Source: Cyrtodaria siliqua
Lineage: Eukaryota > Mollusca > Bivalvia > Adapedonta > Hiatellidae
Direction: 5' to 3'
DNA: 64,000 bases
Assembly (NCBI GenBank): GCA_037043455.1
Contig: JAWPHD010000006.1
Coordinates: forward strand, 248,001 to 312,000
The position numbers and the translations under genes were made by a program. Positions 34,022 through 43,771 of the stretch are shown one piece after another; within the stretch, counting starts at the first letter, position 1; every line of letters starts with the position of its first letter. Under the pieces are notes generated by a model. The model was not told the DNA's origin. It was given only the letters and a program-made list of their open reading frames with translations, and made no database searches.

Positions 34022-35944
34022 ACGTTTCACCCTGATAACGCTGCATATTCCAAGATTTTTGACCATCTTGTGTTAGTGAGAGGAGTGTTGTACCGAGAGG
34101 CTGAAATGCACGGAGAGAAACGGAAACAACTAGTGATTCCACAGTCGTTTGTGCGAAAAGTGTTGGTCAGTCTCCACAACGATGTTGGACATCCTGGAAG
34201 GGACAGAACTATCTCCCTTATCAGAGACAGAATGTACTGGCCAGGTGTTACCAAGGATGTGGAGGACTGGGTGAACAGATGTGGACGATGCATTAGAAGG
34301 AAGAGAGAACAGCACAGAGCACCACTGGTTAACATCCAGACTATGCAGCCACTGGAACTAGTTGCCATGGACTACCTATCGTTGGAACGATCCATCGGTG
34401 GATTCCAGAATATCCTAGTGATAACTGACCACTTCACGAGATATGCCATGGCCATTCCAACAAAGAACCAGACTGCAAAGACAACAGCAGAAGCCTTCTT
34501 TAACAACTTCGTAGTGAACTTCGGTCTACCAAAGCGGATCCATTCGGATCAAGGAGCAAACTTCGAAGGAAATCTGATCAAAGAGCTCTGTAACATTACT
34601 GGAATGACCAAGTCTCGAACGACGCCGTACCATCATTTGGGCAATGGAATGACGGAGAAATTCAACCAAACTTTGTTGGATATGCTGGGGACGATAGATC
34701 CAGACAGAAAGAAGGACTGGAAGAGCCATGTAGGACCTAATGTGCATGCCTACAACTGCACCAGACATACATCTACAGGCTGCTCACCATTCTTACTGAT
34801 GTTTGGAAGAGAGCCAAGACTTCCCCTGGATTTAGCGTATGGATTAGACGTCAACCAGAACAGGCAGCCACAGTCCAAATACATAAAGGAGCTACGAGAA
34901 AAGTTGAAGCAGTCGTACCATCTTGCTTCAGAAGCTGCAAAGAAGTCGAGAGATGAGCAAAAGAAGAATTACGACATGAGGGCAAGAGGATCGGTGATAC
35001 ATCCTGGAGACAGAGTGCTTGTGAAGATAGTGGCGTTTGACGGAAAACACAAGTTAGCCAACCGATGGGAGGAAGAAGTATACGTGGTACTGGATCAACG
35101 TAACAGCGATATACCAGTATACGTAGTTCGACAGGAGAATGGGGAAGGTAGAACGAAAACCCTGCATAGGAATTTGCTACTTCCTATAGGATCGATAGAG
35201 GATGGCGAAGAACATCTCGATCAAGAGATACAACGGGTGCATCGGAAGGACGGTATGACAGAAGATCAACATCCGATCGCAGCGAAGAGACAGGGTAAAA
35301 GAGAAGTGAAAATACCAGGTTCTACTGAGGCTGATGTTCACACACATCAGGAAGAGGACGAAGACTCAGAAGAAGAATCTGTGTATATAGTGAAATCAGC
35401 AGGCAAAACAACAGAGGCTGACATTGAACACAATGTCGTTCAGGAAGAGGACGTGGAAGATGAAAACAACGATGAACCTGTTGTCAACGAAGATAACGTT
35501 TCGCATCACGAGGATGACGGCTCGACTGGTGACGAAACGGGAGATGTGTCAACCGCAGCTGATGAGGACGCTCACACCTCCAATGGAGCAGGTGAAGCTG
35601 ACGGTGTAACATCTGAGGAAGCTAAGGATACAGCTACTGCTGATGATGAAGACGATGGCCAGAGGAACACTCTATCTAGAGATGGTGACGGTAAACCAGA
35701 AGAGGTGACCGTACCTGAAAAACCAGCAACGCCAAAACCAGTGCCAAGACAATCAAGAGAAAGGAAAAGACCAGGTTGGATGACTTCTGGTGAATTTGTC
35801 ATGTCTGCCACAGCTACGGCAGCTAGTGAGCAACCCGACTGGATCGAGAGAGTTAACTTCCTGCGCTCTTTGGCGAGCACCATGCCTCCTTCTCTGCAAC
35901 AAGATATCATCAAAACCATTCTGGAAATTGTTGCACAGAAGTGA
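34022..35944 (+). CDS. Ty3/gypsy-type integrase with acidic tail (uninterrupted ORF)
   Basis: The enzyme would insert retrotransposon cDNA into nuclear DNA. The frame is open from 33998. Recognisable retroelement sequence starts about FDHLVLVRGVLYRE and is counted here from the codon at 34070 as residue 1. A zinc-binding HHCC (H36, H41, C71, C74) is followed by the catalytic core D101 (VAMDYLSLE), D160 (IHSDQGANFE) and E196 (GMTEKFNQTL), the DD35E spacing. A GPY/F-like region (RWEEEVYVVLDQR, TKTLHRNLLLP) follows. Residues about 385-560 are a Glu/Asp-rich tail before QSRERKRPGWMTSGEF. The ORF has no stop over 624 codons and a polypurine tract lies 24 bp past its stop. Protease, RT and RNase H are missing upstream, so it is a truncated but young piece that cannot act alone. 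Confidence 0.9.
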   Translation, partial: TFHPDNAAYSKIFDHLVLVRGVLYREAEMHGEKRKQLVIPQSFVRKVLVSLHNDVGHPGRDRTISLIRDRMYWPGVTKDVEDWVNRCGRCIRRKREQHRAPLVNIQTMQPLELVAMDYLSLERSIGGFQNILVITDHFTRYAMAIPTKNQTAKTTAEAFFNNFVVNFGLPKRIHSDQGANFEGNLIKELCNITGMTKSRTTPYHHLGNGMTEKFNQTLLDMLGTIDPDRKKDWKSHVGPNVHAYNCTRHTSTGCSPFLLMFGREPRLPLDLAYGLDVNQNRQPQSKYIKELREKLKQSYHLASEAAKKSRDEQKKNYDMRARGSVIHPGDRVLVKIVAFDGKHKLANRWEEEVYVVLDQRNSDIPVYVVRQENGEGRTKTLHRNLLLPIGSIEDGEEHLDQEIQRVHRKDGMTEDQHPIAAKRQGKREVKIPGSTEADVHTHQEEDEDSEEESVYIVKSAGKTTEADIEHNVVQEEDVEDENNDEPVVNEDNVSHHEDDGSTGDETGDVSTAADEDAHTSNGAGEADGVTSEEAKDTATADDEDDGQRNTLSRDGDGKPEEVTVPEKPATPKPVPRQSRERKRPGWMTSGEFVMSATATAASEQPDWIERVNFLRSLASTMPPSLQQDIIKTILEIVAQK

Positions 35945-35965
35945 ATGTCGTGGAAGACATTATTA

Positions 35966-36110
35966 TAAAGGAGGGGAGTATGTGGTAGAGTGTGTTTTTA
36001 CTGTTTTAATATGTATTGTCATTAAGGAACTAATAATTGCATGTGTTGAATTTATGCTAACCTTAACATTATTAGGCTGACACCCTTTAATAGTACTGGT
36101 CATAGCTGAA
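35966..36110 (+). mobile_element. Polypurine tract and 5' part of an LTR
   Basis: AAAGGAGGGGAG at 35968-35979 is the plus-strand primer expected directly before a 3' LTR. TGTGGTAGAGTGTG starts at 35981 with the usual TG. The LTR cannot be followed beyond about 36110, where the inverted RT/RNase H segment begins. Confidence 0.7.
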
Positions 36111-36116
36111 TAGGTT

Positions 36117-36911
36117 TTAGAGGGAAAGTAGATTGTCACCTGACATCCAGGTGAAATCTGATTGGTCAATCCCTTCATCATCATCTTCGATGTCGTCATC
36201 GATAACATCTGCGGATAGCGCCAAATTCAATATGTATAGTGGCACAGATATGCCACTACATACAGCTTGAACTGACTCTCTATCGATGTCCTGTCTTGGT
36301 AACTTCTCTGGGAGTCTACTCATGGCATCAGCATCTGCATTCTTTACTCCGGGTCGGTACTTGATGGTGAAATAGAAAGTAGACAGTGCTGCAAGCCATC
36401 TATGTCCCGTTGCATTTAATTTGGCTGAAGTCAGGATGTATGTCAGTGGATTGTTATCTGTCAACACTGTACATTTATGCGAATACAAATAGTCCTGAAA
36501 CTTCTCCGTCATAGCCCACTTCAGTGCCAGAAACTCTAAATTGTGACTCGGATAGTTTCTTTCGCTGTTGCTAAGTCCTCTGCTAGCATATGCTATCACT
36601 CTTTTCTGTCCGTCTTGTTCTTGATATAGAACTGCCCCCAATCCTTGGCCTGATGCATCAGTGTGCAATTCAAATGGCAAACTGTAATCAGCAAATCCAA
36701 GGATAGGGTACGATACAAGCTTGTCCTTCAAGGTGGTAAATGCTTGATCTTCCGCTGGTCCCCAACTCCATTTCTTTCTCTCTGGTGTTGTTGACACTTT
36801 CTTCTGTGCTTTCGTCTTCTTCTTTGCTGTAGTTGGCATCAGATCCGTCAAAGGCATGGCAATCTTGGAAAAGTTCTGTACAAACTTCCTGTAATACCCA
36901 AAATTATACAC
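36117..36911 (-). pseudogene. Ty3/gypsy RT end plus RNase H fragment, inverted relative to the integrase
   Basis: The minus-strand frame starts inside the RT thumb (GYYRKFVQNFSKIAMPLTDL). It continues through the RT/RNase H linker (WSWGPAEDQAFTTLKDKL) into RNase H, whose acidic residues are kept: FELHTDASGQGLGAVLYQ, NYPSHNLEFLALKWAMTEKF and VLTDNNPLTYIL. KYRPGVKNADADAMSRLP ends the domain. An acidic tail and a TAA near 36117 follow. No RT catalytic YxDD is present because the frame begins after it; a TAA precedes the first homologous residue. In an intact element this would precede the integrase on the same strand. Here the two face each other, which indicates an inversion or a nested second copy. 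Confidence 0.88.
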
Positions 36912-37110
36912 TTTCAGAGATGTTTATTATTCATTACCATCAACAATAGAGCTAGCCGGGTCACGCTATAACAAATGGCGACCAACGTGGGGCCGTGACT
37001 GAGTAAACTTCGAGAAACATTAACATGATTCTCTGTACCCATGGACATTCGAGGACGAATTTTCAGTCTGTTGGGGGAGTGTGTCACGGTTATGGATATC
37101 TAACAGGTAG
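36912..37110 (+). mobile_element. LTR end, tRNA-Lys-type primer binding site, second PPT/LTR start
   Basis: CACGCTATAACA ends near 36973. TGGCGACCAACGTGGGGC at 36976-36993 then differs by one base from the complement of the tRNA-Lys(1,2) 3' end, the usual minus-strand primer site. After only about 80 bp comes TTGGGGGAG (37071-37079) and TGTGTCACGG, which look like another polypurine tract and LTR start. The internal region of that element has been lost between them. Confidence 0.65.
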
Positions 37111-37131
37111 ATTGATGTTGCATTGTCTGGC

Positions 37132-37160
37132 CGGTTAGCTTAGTTGGTAGAGCAATATAA
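37132..37160 (+). other. tRNA 5'-half-like sequence
   Basis: GGCCGGTTAGCTTAGTTGGT followed by AGAGCA has the A box and D-arm of a tRNA. The similarity stops there and no anticodon arm or B box follows, so it is a fragment, probably from a SINE head. Confidence 0.4.
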
Positions 37161-37194
37161 TATTCGTAACATGTGTTCTATCATGTTTGTTGTG

Positions 37195-37704
37195 TATTCG
37201 TAACATGTGTAATCTATCCACGCTATCGTTACCATAAGCTTCGAAAAACCTTTGAAAAATTGTATTATTAATAATTATGACGCTAATCTATTTTTGCAAT
37301 ATAAAAGCAATTTACGAACTCTTCTGCGACAAAGGCTATCACAACCTGCATTTATGGTAACATGACTTACAATCTTTGGTATGATCACTTTCATACAATC
37401 AATTCAATTGAATTCAATTCAATATCTTTATTTCCTCCATGCAGGAGATTATGAAATACAATAATATGAATACATTTAGAACAACATAATCATGACAAAA
37501 TATCAATTTACGAACTCTTCTGCGACAAAGGCTATCACAACCTGCATTTATGGTAACATGACTTACAATCTTTGGTATGATCACTTTCATACAATCAATT
37601 CAATTGAATTCAATTCAATATCTTTATTTCCTCCATGCAGGAGATTATGAAATACAATAATATGAATACATTTAGAACAACATAATCATGACAAAATATC
37701 ATAT

Positions 37705-37740
<36 letters not shown>

Positions 37741-37895
37741 AAGAGAGATAGAGAGAGATTAATATATCAAAAGAGGTTATGCCCCTATAATTTTGCAACG
37801 CGTTGCATGTTTAGTTGTTGGTCCATTTATAGTTCGCCTCTATGCTTTCATCTTTGGTTTTGCAATGCGATCCCCCATGGGCCTAGATATCTTTA
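37195..37895 (+). pseudogene. PLE RT C-terminal fragment split by LINE tail and (GA)n
   Basis: Translated pieces (KLRKTF-like at about 37230, then a copy of the NLRTLLRQGLSQP region, then FIKRGYAPIILQRVACLVV at about 37750) match the intact-order C-terminus at 39400-39750. The two parts are separated by a LINE-like 3' tail (AATTCAATATCTTTATTTCC) and a (GA)n run at 37698-37760. The central 196 bp are duplicated exactly. Confidence 0.7.
37309..37700 (+). repeat. Perfect 196-bp tandem duplication
   Basis: 37309-37504 and 37505-37700 are identical as far as I can read, beginning AATTTACGAACTCTTCTGCG. Each copy spans the junction between PLE C-terminal sequence and the inserted LINE tail. The duplication is therefore younger than that insertion. 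Confidence 0.92.
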
Positions 37896-38040
37896 TGTGA
37901 GGAAGCTATCCCGCTGGCTTGCGGAACGTCGGTGGTTCTATCCAGGTGCCCCCCCCCACCCCCGTGCGCGAAAATTGCCCAGAGGGACACCCAGGGTCTT
38001 CCTCAAGCAATGGAAGCTGGAAAGGTCGTCATATGACCAA
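37895..38040 (+). repeat. Fragment of a dispersed bivalve-type repeat
   Basis: GAAGCTATCCCGCTGGCTTG, GGTGGTTCTATCCAGGTGCC and GCCCAGAGGGACACCCAGGG then GGAAAGGTCGTCATATGACC form a GC-rich island with a poly-C tract. It looks like a separate repeat lying directly before the PLE RT 3' half. I recognise the pattern from molluscan sequences but cannot name it. Confidence 0.45.
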
Positions 38041-39752
38041 TTATAATGCCTGTACAACCACAAACATCTACCAACTTTTAACGCCTTGTCTTACTGCCGT
38101 TAAAGATCACGTTAAACAATACTGTGATAAAACTTATGAAAACTCCTGGATTAATTTGTTTTGGCCTATTAAAAATTCAGGAGACGTTCTTGATGAAATT
38201 TCCAATAAACGTCAAGTTTCATCTATAAGCACTTATGACTTCTCTACACTATATACAACTTTACCACATCATCTTATCAATGACAATATTCAAAACACAT
38301 TCGCTAGGGTAAATACTACATTTTTGGCCTGTAATACTATTAAGGTGTTTTTCTACTAACGGCAGTTTAGGCAATTACACTATGTGGACTTGCCAAGACG
38401 TTTGTGAAGCACTCATCTTCCTATTAGATAATATTTTCGTCAGGTATGGAACGACCGGTTATAGACAAATTGTTGGTAACCCTATGGATACGAACTGTGC
38501 AACCCTTGTCGCAGATTTGTTTTTATATCGCTATGAAAGATATTTCATGTTGAGTCTTTCACCAGATACCCAGCCAGATGTTATTGAAGCCTTTAGGACT
38601 CACACCACTATTATCTCCCTTGAATACTCGTGCCCTACAGATGAAGGAGGTAGATATAAAAAACAAGTTCGCTTTTCTACATTTTACAGGATACATTGAT
38701 TTATCTTTACCAGGTTCTAAATCTACAGCATTTTAGGAAGAGATCACAGAAAAATGCATGTTGATATAAGATTTCTATCTAATTCTGCCTCATTTTACAC
38801 ATCATGGGTCTAATCTCCACGGGGTTGTATTTTTGTCTAAATCTGATAGGTGTCACGCAAACATGAAATTAAAAAAATTTAATCTGGTAAATATTTGTTA
38901 AAAGTTTATAACATGCAGATATTGGAATCATTGAAGAATTTATGTATAAATACATGTTGCAATTTTTTTATCTCTATGCCACGAACAAAAACATTACAAT
39001 GGGACCCTATGGAAAATTAATTGTGGTGTGAGACGTTAAATGACACCTCTCGGTATCTGGATGACATAATGAACATTGACAACCCCTTTCTTTTCTACTA
39101 TGGTTAATAATATATACCCTAAATAACTTCAACTTAGCAAAGATAATATGTCCGATACTAACGCTTCTTTTCTCGATTTACATCTCTCCATTGAAAATGG
39201 TGAAATGATTAGCAAAATATATGACAAGAGAGATGATTCTAATTTTGATTTTGTTAATTATCCCATTTAGATCGGGATGTTCCCGAGCAACTTCTTATGG
39301 GGTCTATATGTTTCAACTTATTCGTTTTAAAAGAGTTTATACTCGGGTTGAGGACTTTAATATTTGTAATCTTTGAAAAACTAAAAAGCTTCTCCATCAG
39401 GGTTACCGTTACCATAAACTTCGTAACACTTTTGCAAAATTTTATTATCGTAACCCTGATCATCTTTCCAAATATAAAAGTAATTTAAGAACTCTTCTGC
39501 GACAAGGACTATCGCAACCTGACTTCTTTGGTGACGTGAGTTACAAACTTCGTAAAATCCTTGGTCATGATCACTTTCATATTATCTTTGTTAAACATGT
39601 TAAAAGGTTTATCAAAAGAGGTTATGACCCTATCATTTTGCAACGCACTGCATGCTTGGTGGTGGACTCATTTACAGTTCGCCACTATGCTTTCCTCTTT
39701 AATTGTGCGATGACCGGACAGGCTGTGGACCCTATGATGACGTCTACCTAAA
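38041..39752 (+). pseudogene. Penelope-like element RT, 3' half with YLDD box, interrupted
   Basis: The sequence begins in the RT fingers (NACTTTNIYQLLTPCLTAVK) and continues with STYDFSTLYTTLPHHLIND (motif A, about 38240) and RQIVGNPMDTNCATLVADLF (motif B-like, about 38465). The catalytic YLDD lies in SRYLDDIMNIDNPF at 39048-39089. FLDLHLSIENGEMISKIYDK, TSYGVYMFQLIRFKRV, KLLHQGYRYHKLRNTFAKFY, LRTLLRQGLSQPDFFGDVSY and QRTACLVVDSFTVRHY complete it to a stop after DPMMTST at 39752. Several frameshifts and stops are present. A 440-bp TIR element (38596-39035) splits the codons between EAF and NDTSRYLDD. The piece starts at almost the residue where the 5' half at 3265-4510 ends. No downstream nuclease is present, consistent with a permuted PLE. 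Confidence 0.78.
38593..39038. mobile_element. 440-bp TIR element in PLE RT, TTA duplication
   Basis: The insert 38596-39035 begins GGACTCACACCACTATTA and ends, on the other strand, CGTCTCACACCACAATTAAT. It is flanked by TTA at 38593-38595 and 39036-39038. Excising it restores EAFNDTSRYLDD in one frame apart from one extra A. It has no coding capacity. TTA duplication with short TIRs suggests a PIF/Harbinger-like MITE. Confidence 0.82.
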
Positions 39753-40230
39753 AGGACGGTACGTTTGATGTTTGTCGGCAATCTTGTCTTGTCGTGCCCT
39801 CAATGGTTTGTTCTCTTGTTGCTCTGTCTTATGTCAAGTCATGAGTACCTTCTTTGTGGCTTTTTATGCTATTGTTGTTTTGTATTTATATATACACGAG
39901 CATCTTTATGTTTTACTTATATTGCCTATTAATGCTGCTTTGTTGGTTAGAGATAGTTCATGGCGGGGATTTCTTTATTTACACTTTCCCGTTTTATTGG
40001 GATAACAGTAGAGTAAGTGTGAGGTTTGGTGCACCCTAGATCCCAGCGGTATTTTTGCCATTGACAGTTACAATGCGTTACCCCTATTGCCAAACTTTTA
40101 TGTCTGCAATGTCTCATATTTTGTGTCGTTTTAGTCTTGTGAGTGTTGTTGGTTTTGAATGCATGCTGTTGGTTGACAGTGTTCTGTGAATACTACATTT
40201 CCTGTTCCATTTTTATACCTACTTTTCCTA
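39753..40230 (+). repeat. PLE 3' tail (module A) in its native position
   Basis: It directly follows the RT stop and starts GACGGTACGTTTGATG, then TTCTCTTGTTGCTCTG, TTTACTTATATTGCC, AGTTCATGGCGGGGATTTC, GTGAGGTTTGGTGCACCC and CATTTCCTGTTCCATTTTTA. This copy identifies the other module A copies in the window as retroelement tails. No module B follows here. Confidence 0.8.
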
Positions 40231-40239
40231 GTTTAAAGC

Positions 40240-40846
40240 ATACACTCACTGCTTGTGCAATGTAACGAAAAGTTCACTCAACCGCTGGTTTCGTTCTTAA
40301 TGAAACGGTTTGCCGTTAAACAGGCGTGCTAGCACAGTGGTACTTTGAGACGCATTCGTGAAAACACAACCATGCCGGATCTCTCGTTTATGATTACATT
40401 ATCAATTAAATTATGAGCTTATTAACGTCAATTGTTCTATGCCTAGCACTACTACACTCAGTACATTTGAAAATGCAACACTTCAATTCAAAAAGAATTT
40501 CTAGAATGGAATTGAAGTCCTCGTGCAAAATGTGTTTTAACTGAAAGAAATAGAGAACATCTAAAGAACATCTTATGCAACGTTTTATCGCAGTATGTTA
40601 ACCTTTGGGACAAAGAGACTTGTATACAATCTTGATTTTAACAAAAAACCAATGGACTAAAATTAATCGAAAATTAAAAATGTTGTGTTTTTAAATGCAT
40701 TGAGTACATAGTATATATACCCAGAACATTCATTTTCTGACAATGGAATATATAAAACCTGTGCAATACTAGCGGTATACTTGTGTATTTGGATTCTATG
40801 TCACTATACTACTAAAACAGATCATGAAAGATGATTGTGTTCATTT
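40240..40846. other. No gene recognised
   Basis: AT-rich sequence without recognised coding region or repeat. Confidence 0.45.
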
Positions 40847-41075
40847 AACCCTTAACACGCTACATGGATACAATGGACTGTCCTTTCTTTGAATTAAGAC
40901 CATTCCATTTGTGTGACAAAGTAATGTTTGTGGGAAAATGACTGATCAGCAGCCGGACATTGTAAACCCGATCAGCTTGCGGCTTACTCGCATTACTCGC
41001 ATTCTGATCTGGGTTTACAATGGACGCAAAGGCTATTATAGTTGTGCTTAGCGGGTTAAGAGTTAAAGAAAAGAC
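40845..41075. mobile_element. Short TIR element (MITE-like)
   Basis: The left end TTAACCCTTAACACGCTA is mirrored by AGCGGGTTAAGAGTTAA near 41050-41072. The interior holds ACTCGCATTACTCGCATTC then TGATCTGGGTTTACAATGG. Target duplication is unclear. Confidence 0.6.
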
Positions 41076-42261
41076 ACATTGGGAAGGGCCATAACTAAAG
41101 CGGATATAACTTGTGGTCCGAACCTTTTGCATAATATATGACAATACAACATGTTTTATTCAAAGAAAGACAATTCATAATAACTGCAATGATACTTTTT
41201 AACTATTGACGAAACAATTACCTGTGTACAACTACGTAAGTGCACATGTTGACCCATAATGTGGCTACCGACTCTCGTTAATAAAAGAATCATACAGAAA
41301 CATGAAAAGTTAGCAAACAACATTTTTTGCAAAAAACAAATTAGGAATATAAAAATACCGAACAATCGAGGAAGCAAATCAATTGAAAAAGTTCATACTA
41401 ATCCTGTTTGGCCTTGTCAGACGGTTTAACCGTTTACTATTATTAGAAGAAGTTGATTAAAATGGGAATGTAAACAAATGATGCCAAACTATTTTCGAAA
41501 CAAATTTTTAAGCCTTTGAAGTTATTGTATTTCTTAAGAACTGTATATAAACAAAAACCGATATTGTGTAAGATGCAATGGCGACACGTTGATTTAAGAC
41601 ATTCTTTTAATTTTTGAAAACAATCTTACAAAATACTTTTTTTTTCTAAAAAGCTTCAAACTTGCGTTCATTGCCAGGGGGCAGGACGTAAACCTGCTCA
41701 TGACGAGCTTTAAGTGGAGAAAATGTTTCTGATGTGACAAAATGGCGATTTTTGGATGATTTTCGTTATTGTCGGAAGCAATTTTGACAGGTAGGCGCAT
41801 ATCATATGACTTATTTGTTAAATGATTGTGTTAATAAGGGGCTACTGTATCTCCGATTCACTCGGTTTTTTATTTCAATGTCCTAGCTAGCGGATTTAAA
41901 AAGTTATTCCATGTACAGTTTGAGAATGTCTTTGTTTACAAAGTTGAATCTGTCCTTGCCGTGCCTTTTTTTCGCATTTTAAAAGAAAATACATTGTTTA
42001 TACATGGTTTAAGCGTGGAATTCGTATAGAAAATACATAATCAGTCTTATTTTCCTTCATGAAGTTTTGGGGAGGCATTTATGGCCGAAAAAAACAGGTT
42101 TATGCAGATTTTGGCACATGACTGTAACTTTATGCAATTTTGGTTCCCTGATGAGGCCAAGTAATTGGACGAAAAAATGCATTCCTGACTCTACTATGTT
42201 AAAATAAAGAACAAAAGCTGATCCAAAGTATCTAATAATAATTTTCAGAGAGACTGTAACA

Positions 42262-42824
42262 ATGCCGAGATATAGGAAGAAAACGTTGTATGGTAGGAAA
42301 GGCCGGAACCGATCCAAAATAGTAAATGTAGTATCTCCAACTAAAAACTATAAACGGCCTTGTATAAGATCTACACCTATACGGTTTAAACGGCCAATCA
42401 TATATTCAAAATCCCCTATTGTCAAAGCAAGGTTAACGACATCACCTAGTAGTCACTCTTCCTTGACAAAGATATACAAGGCAACGAAATTGTCGGAATC
42501 GCCAGTAAAAATCAACGACTTCATGGCCGATTCTATTTTGGACGATGTTATTGTGACTCCTGTTAAAATTCAACAAGGACTAAGCATGTGCGTGCAAGAA
42601 TGTTCACCAATCAGAACATTAAAGTCTAAGAAAACGTTACAATTTGGACATGCCACCACAGACGCAGCTGAAACAGTAACAATAGGAAAAGTCAGTAGTA
42701 AGGAGAATGTGACAAAAAGTGTAGATGAAATTTCTGAAACAATGCAGCTCTTGTCTAGACTAGTAAATGAAGGCACTTACTCCACATCTAGTATATCATT
42801 TCAGTTATTTCGCGATTCCCTTAA
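42262..42824 (+). pseudogene. Unrecognised gene, left-arm copy (disrupted)
   Basis: Starts MPRYRKKTLYGRKGRNRSK, a basic N-terminus, then IRFKRPIIYSKSPIVKARL, VKINDFMADSILDDVIVTPV, ECSPIRTLKSKKTLQFGH and ISETMQLLSRLVNEGTYSTS to FQLFRDSL. Low-complexity Ser/Lys/Thr-rich sequence suggests a disordered nuclear protein. The TTAA element at 42825 interrupts it, and its continuation resumes at 43684 as KWHASENTSAM. Compared with the right-arm copy it has a handful of amino-acid changes (e.g. TTSPSSH for TKPSSH, SSKEN for SSQEN). I do not recognise the family. It could be a gene carried by a transposon. Confidence 0.7.
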
Positions 42825-43679
42825 CTTGCAGTGTTTTTTTTACCTCTGCGTCCTGCGTCCAAAACGCACAAATATTTCCGTGGACGCAAATTGTCAGAAC
42901 ATGTGCGTTCTCGGGACGCACATAAATTGCAAGTAAAGAGTTCCGTAATTCATATTTCACCTGTAAGAATTCAATCAGTCGCTTTTTTCTCTGCGTCTAC
43001 CGCCATATTTACCCCGTAAGAATTCGATCCGGCGCTATCCGCCATATTTGACTATTCGATGAGGGTTAAGTTTACCCTCGCATCGTTCCGCGTAATTTTG
43101 TAACGTCGATTATTATTGGATAATGGTCATACAATTAGCCAATGGAATCGGCCGTGAAGTAAAACACGAAACGGTGCGGAAGTAAACATTCCACGAGTTG
43201 GCGATGCATCGTCTGTAAAATGGGGCCAAAGAGAAAACTAAACAATAACTCAAAGCAGATTGCAGGTGAGATTGCAGGTGAGCTTGTGAGAAATGTTTTC
43301 AGATGGTAGTTAATCACATGTTTGTTCAGATCAGTATTTGGTATGTTGTAGTCATTCAGATTGCAATTAATCACCTTTCTTTTCATAGTAATATTTTGCA
43401 AATTCTAGTCATTGATGTTAAAAGTTTAGTTAGTTCTAATTAAGGATTATTACTACTTCTCTTAAAGAAAGGGGGATGTTGATAGAATGATGCAGTGTTC
43501 TCACGACTGCGATTGTTATGCTCTCACCGTATGTATGCCTGAAGTTATCAACACCATGTTATATTTGAAATAAATTACTACTAAAACTTGGGACTCATTC
43601 CTTCAGTTTTGGGACTCATAGATTTTTGGCCCAGCGAGTCCTAGGACTCGTATAAGTGAAATTGTAAAAAAATCACTGC
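42825..43679. mobile_element. 855-bp TTAA-target element (piggyBac-like, non-autonomous)
   Basis: Flanked by TTAA at 42821-42824 and 43680-43683. The ends are GCAGTGTTTTTTTTAC (after CTT) and, on the other strand, GCAGTGATTTTTTTAC. The uninterrupted right arm reads CTTAAG at the same place, which proves insertion. The interior has CCTGCGTCCAAAACGCAC and an exon-like MGPKRKLNNNSKQIAGEI but no transposase. Confidence 0.9.
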
Positions 43680-43771
43680 TTAAGTGGCATGCGTCTGAGA
43701 ATACTTCCGCAATGCGATATTCAGAGGCGACCAAAGAATTCTTCTGGACTGGGAAACGTTTGCTTGGGGCT

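Noticed and set aside
42148..42174. Hammerhead-ribozyme-like CTGATGAG...GACGAAA with a short pairing stem
   Set aside because: Stem II is plausible, but I could not find matching stem I or a cleavage-site strand in any permutation. PLEs can carry hammerheads, but this site is in the inverted gene duplication, not in PLE sequence.
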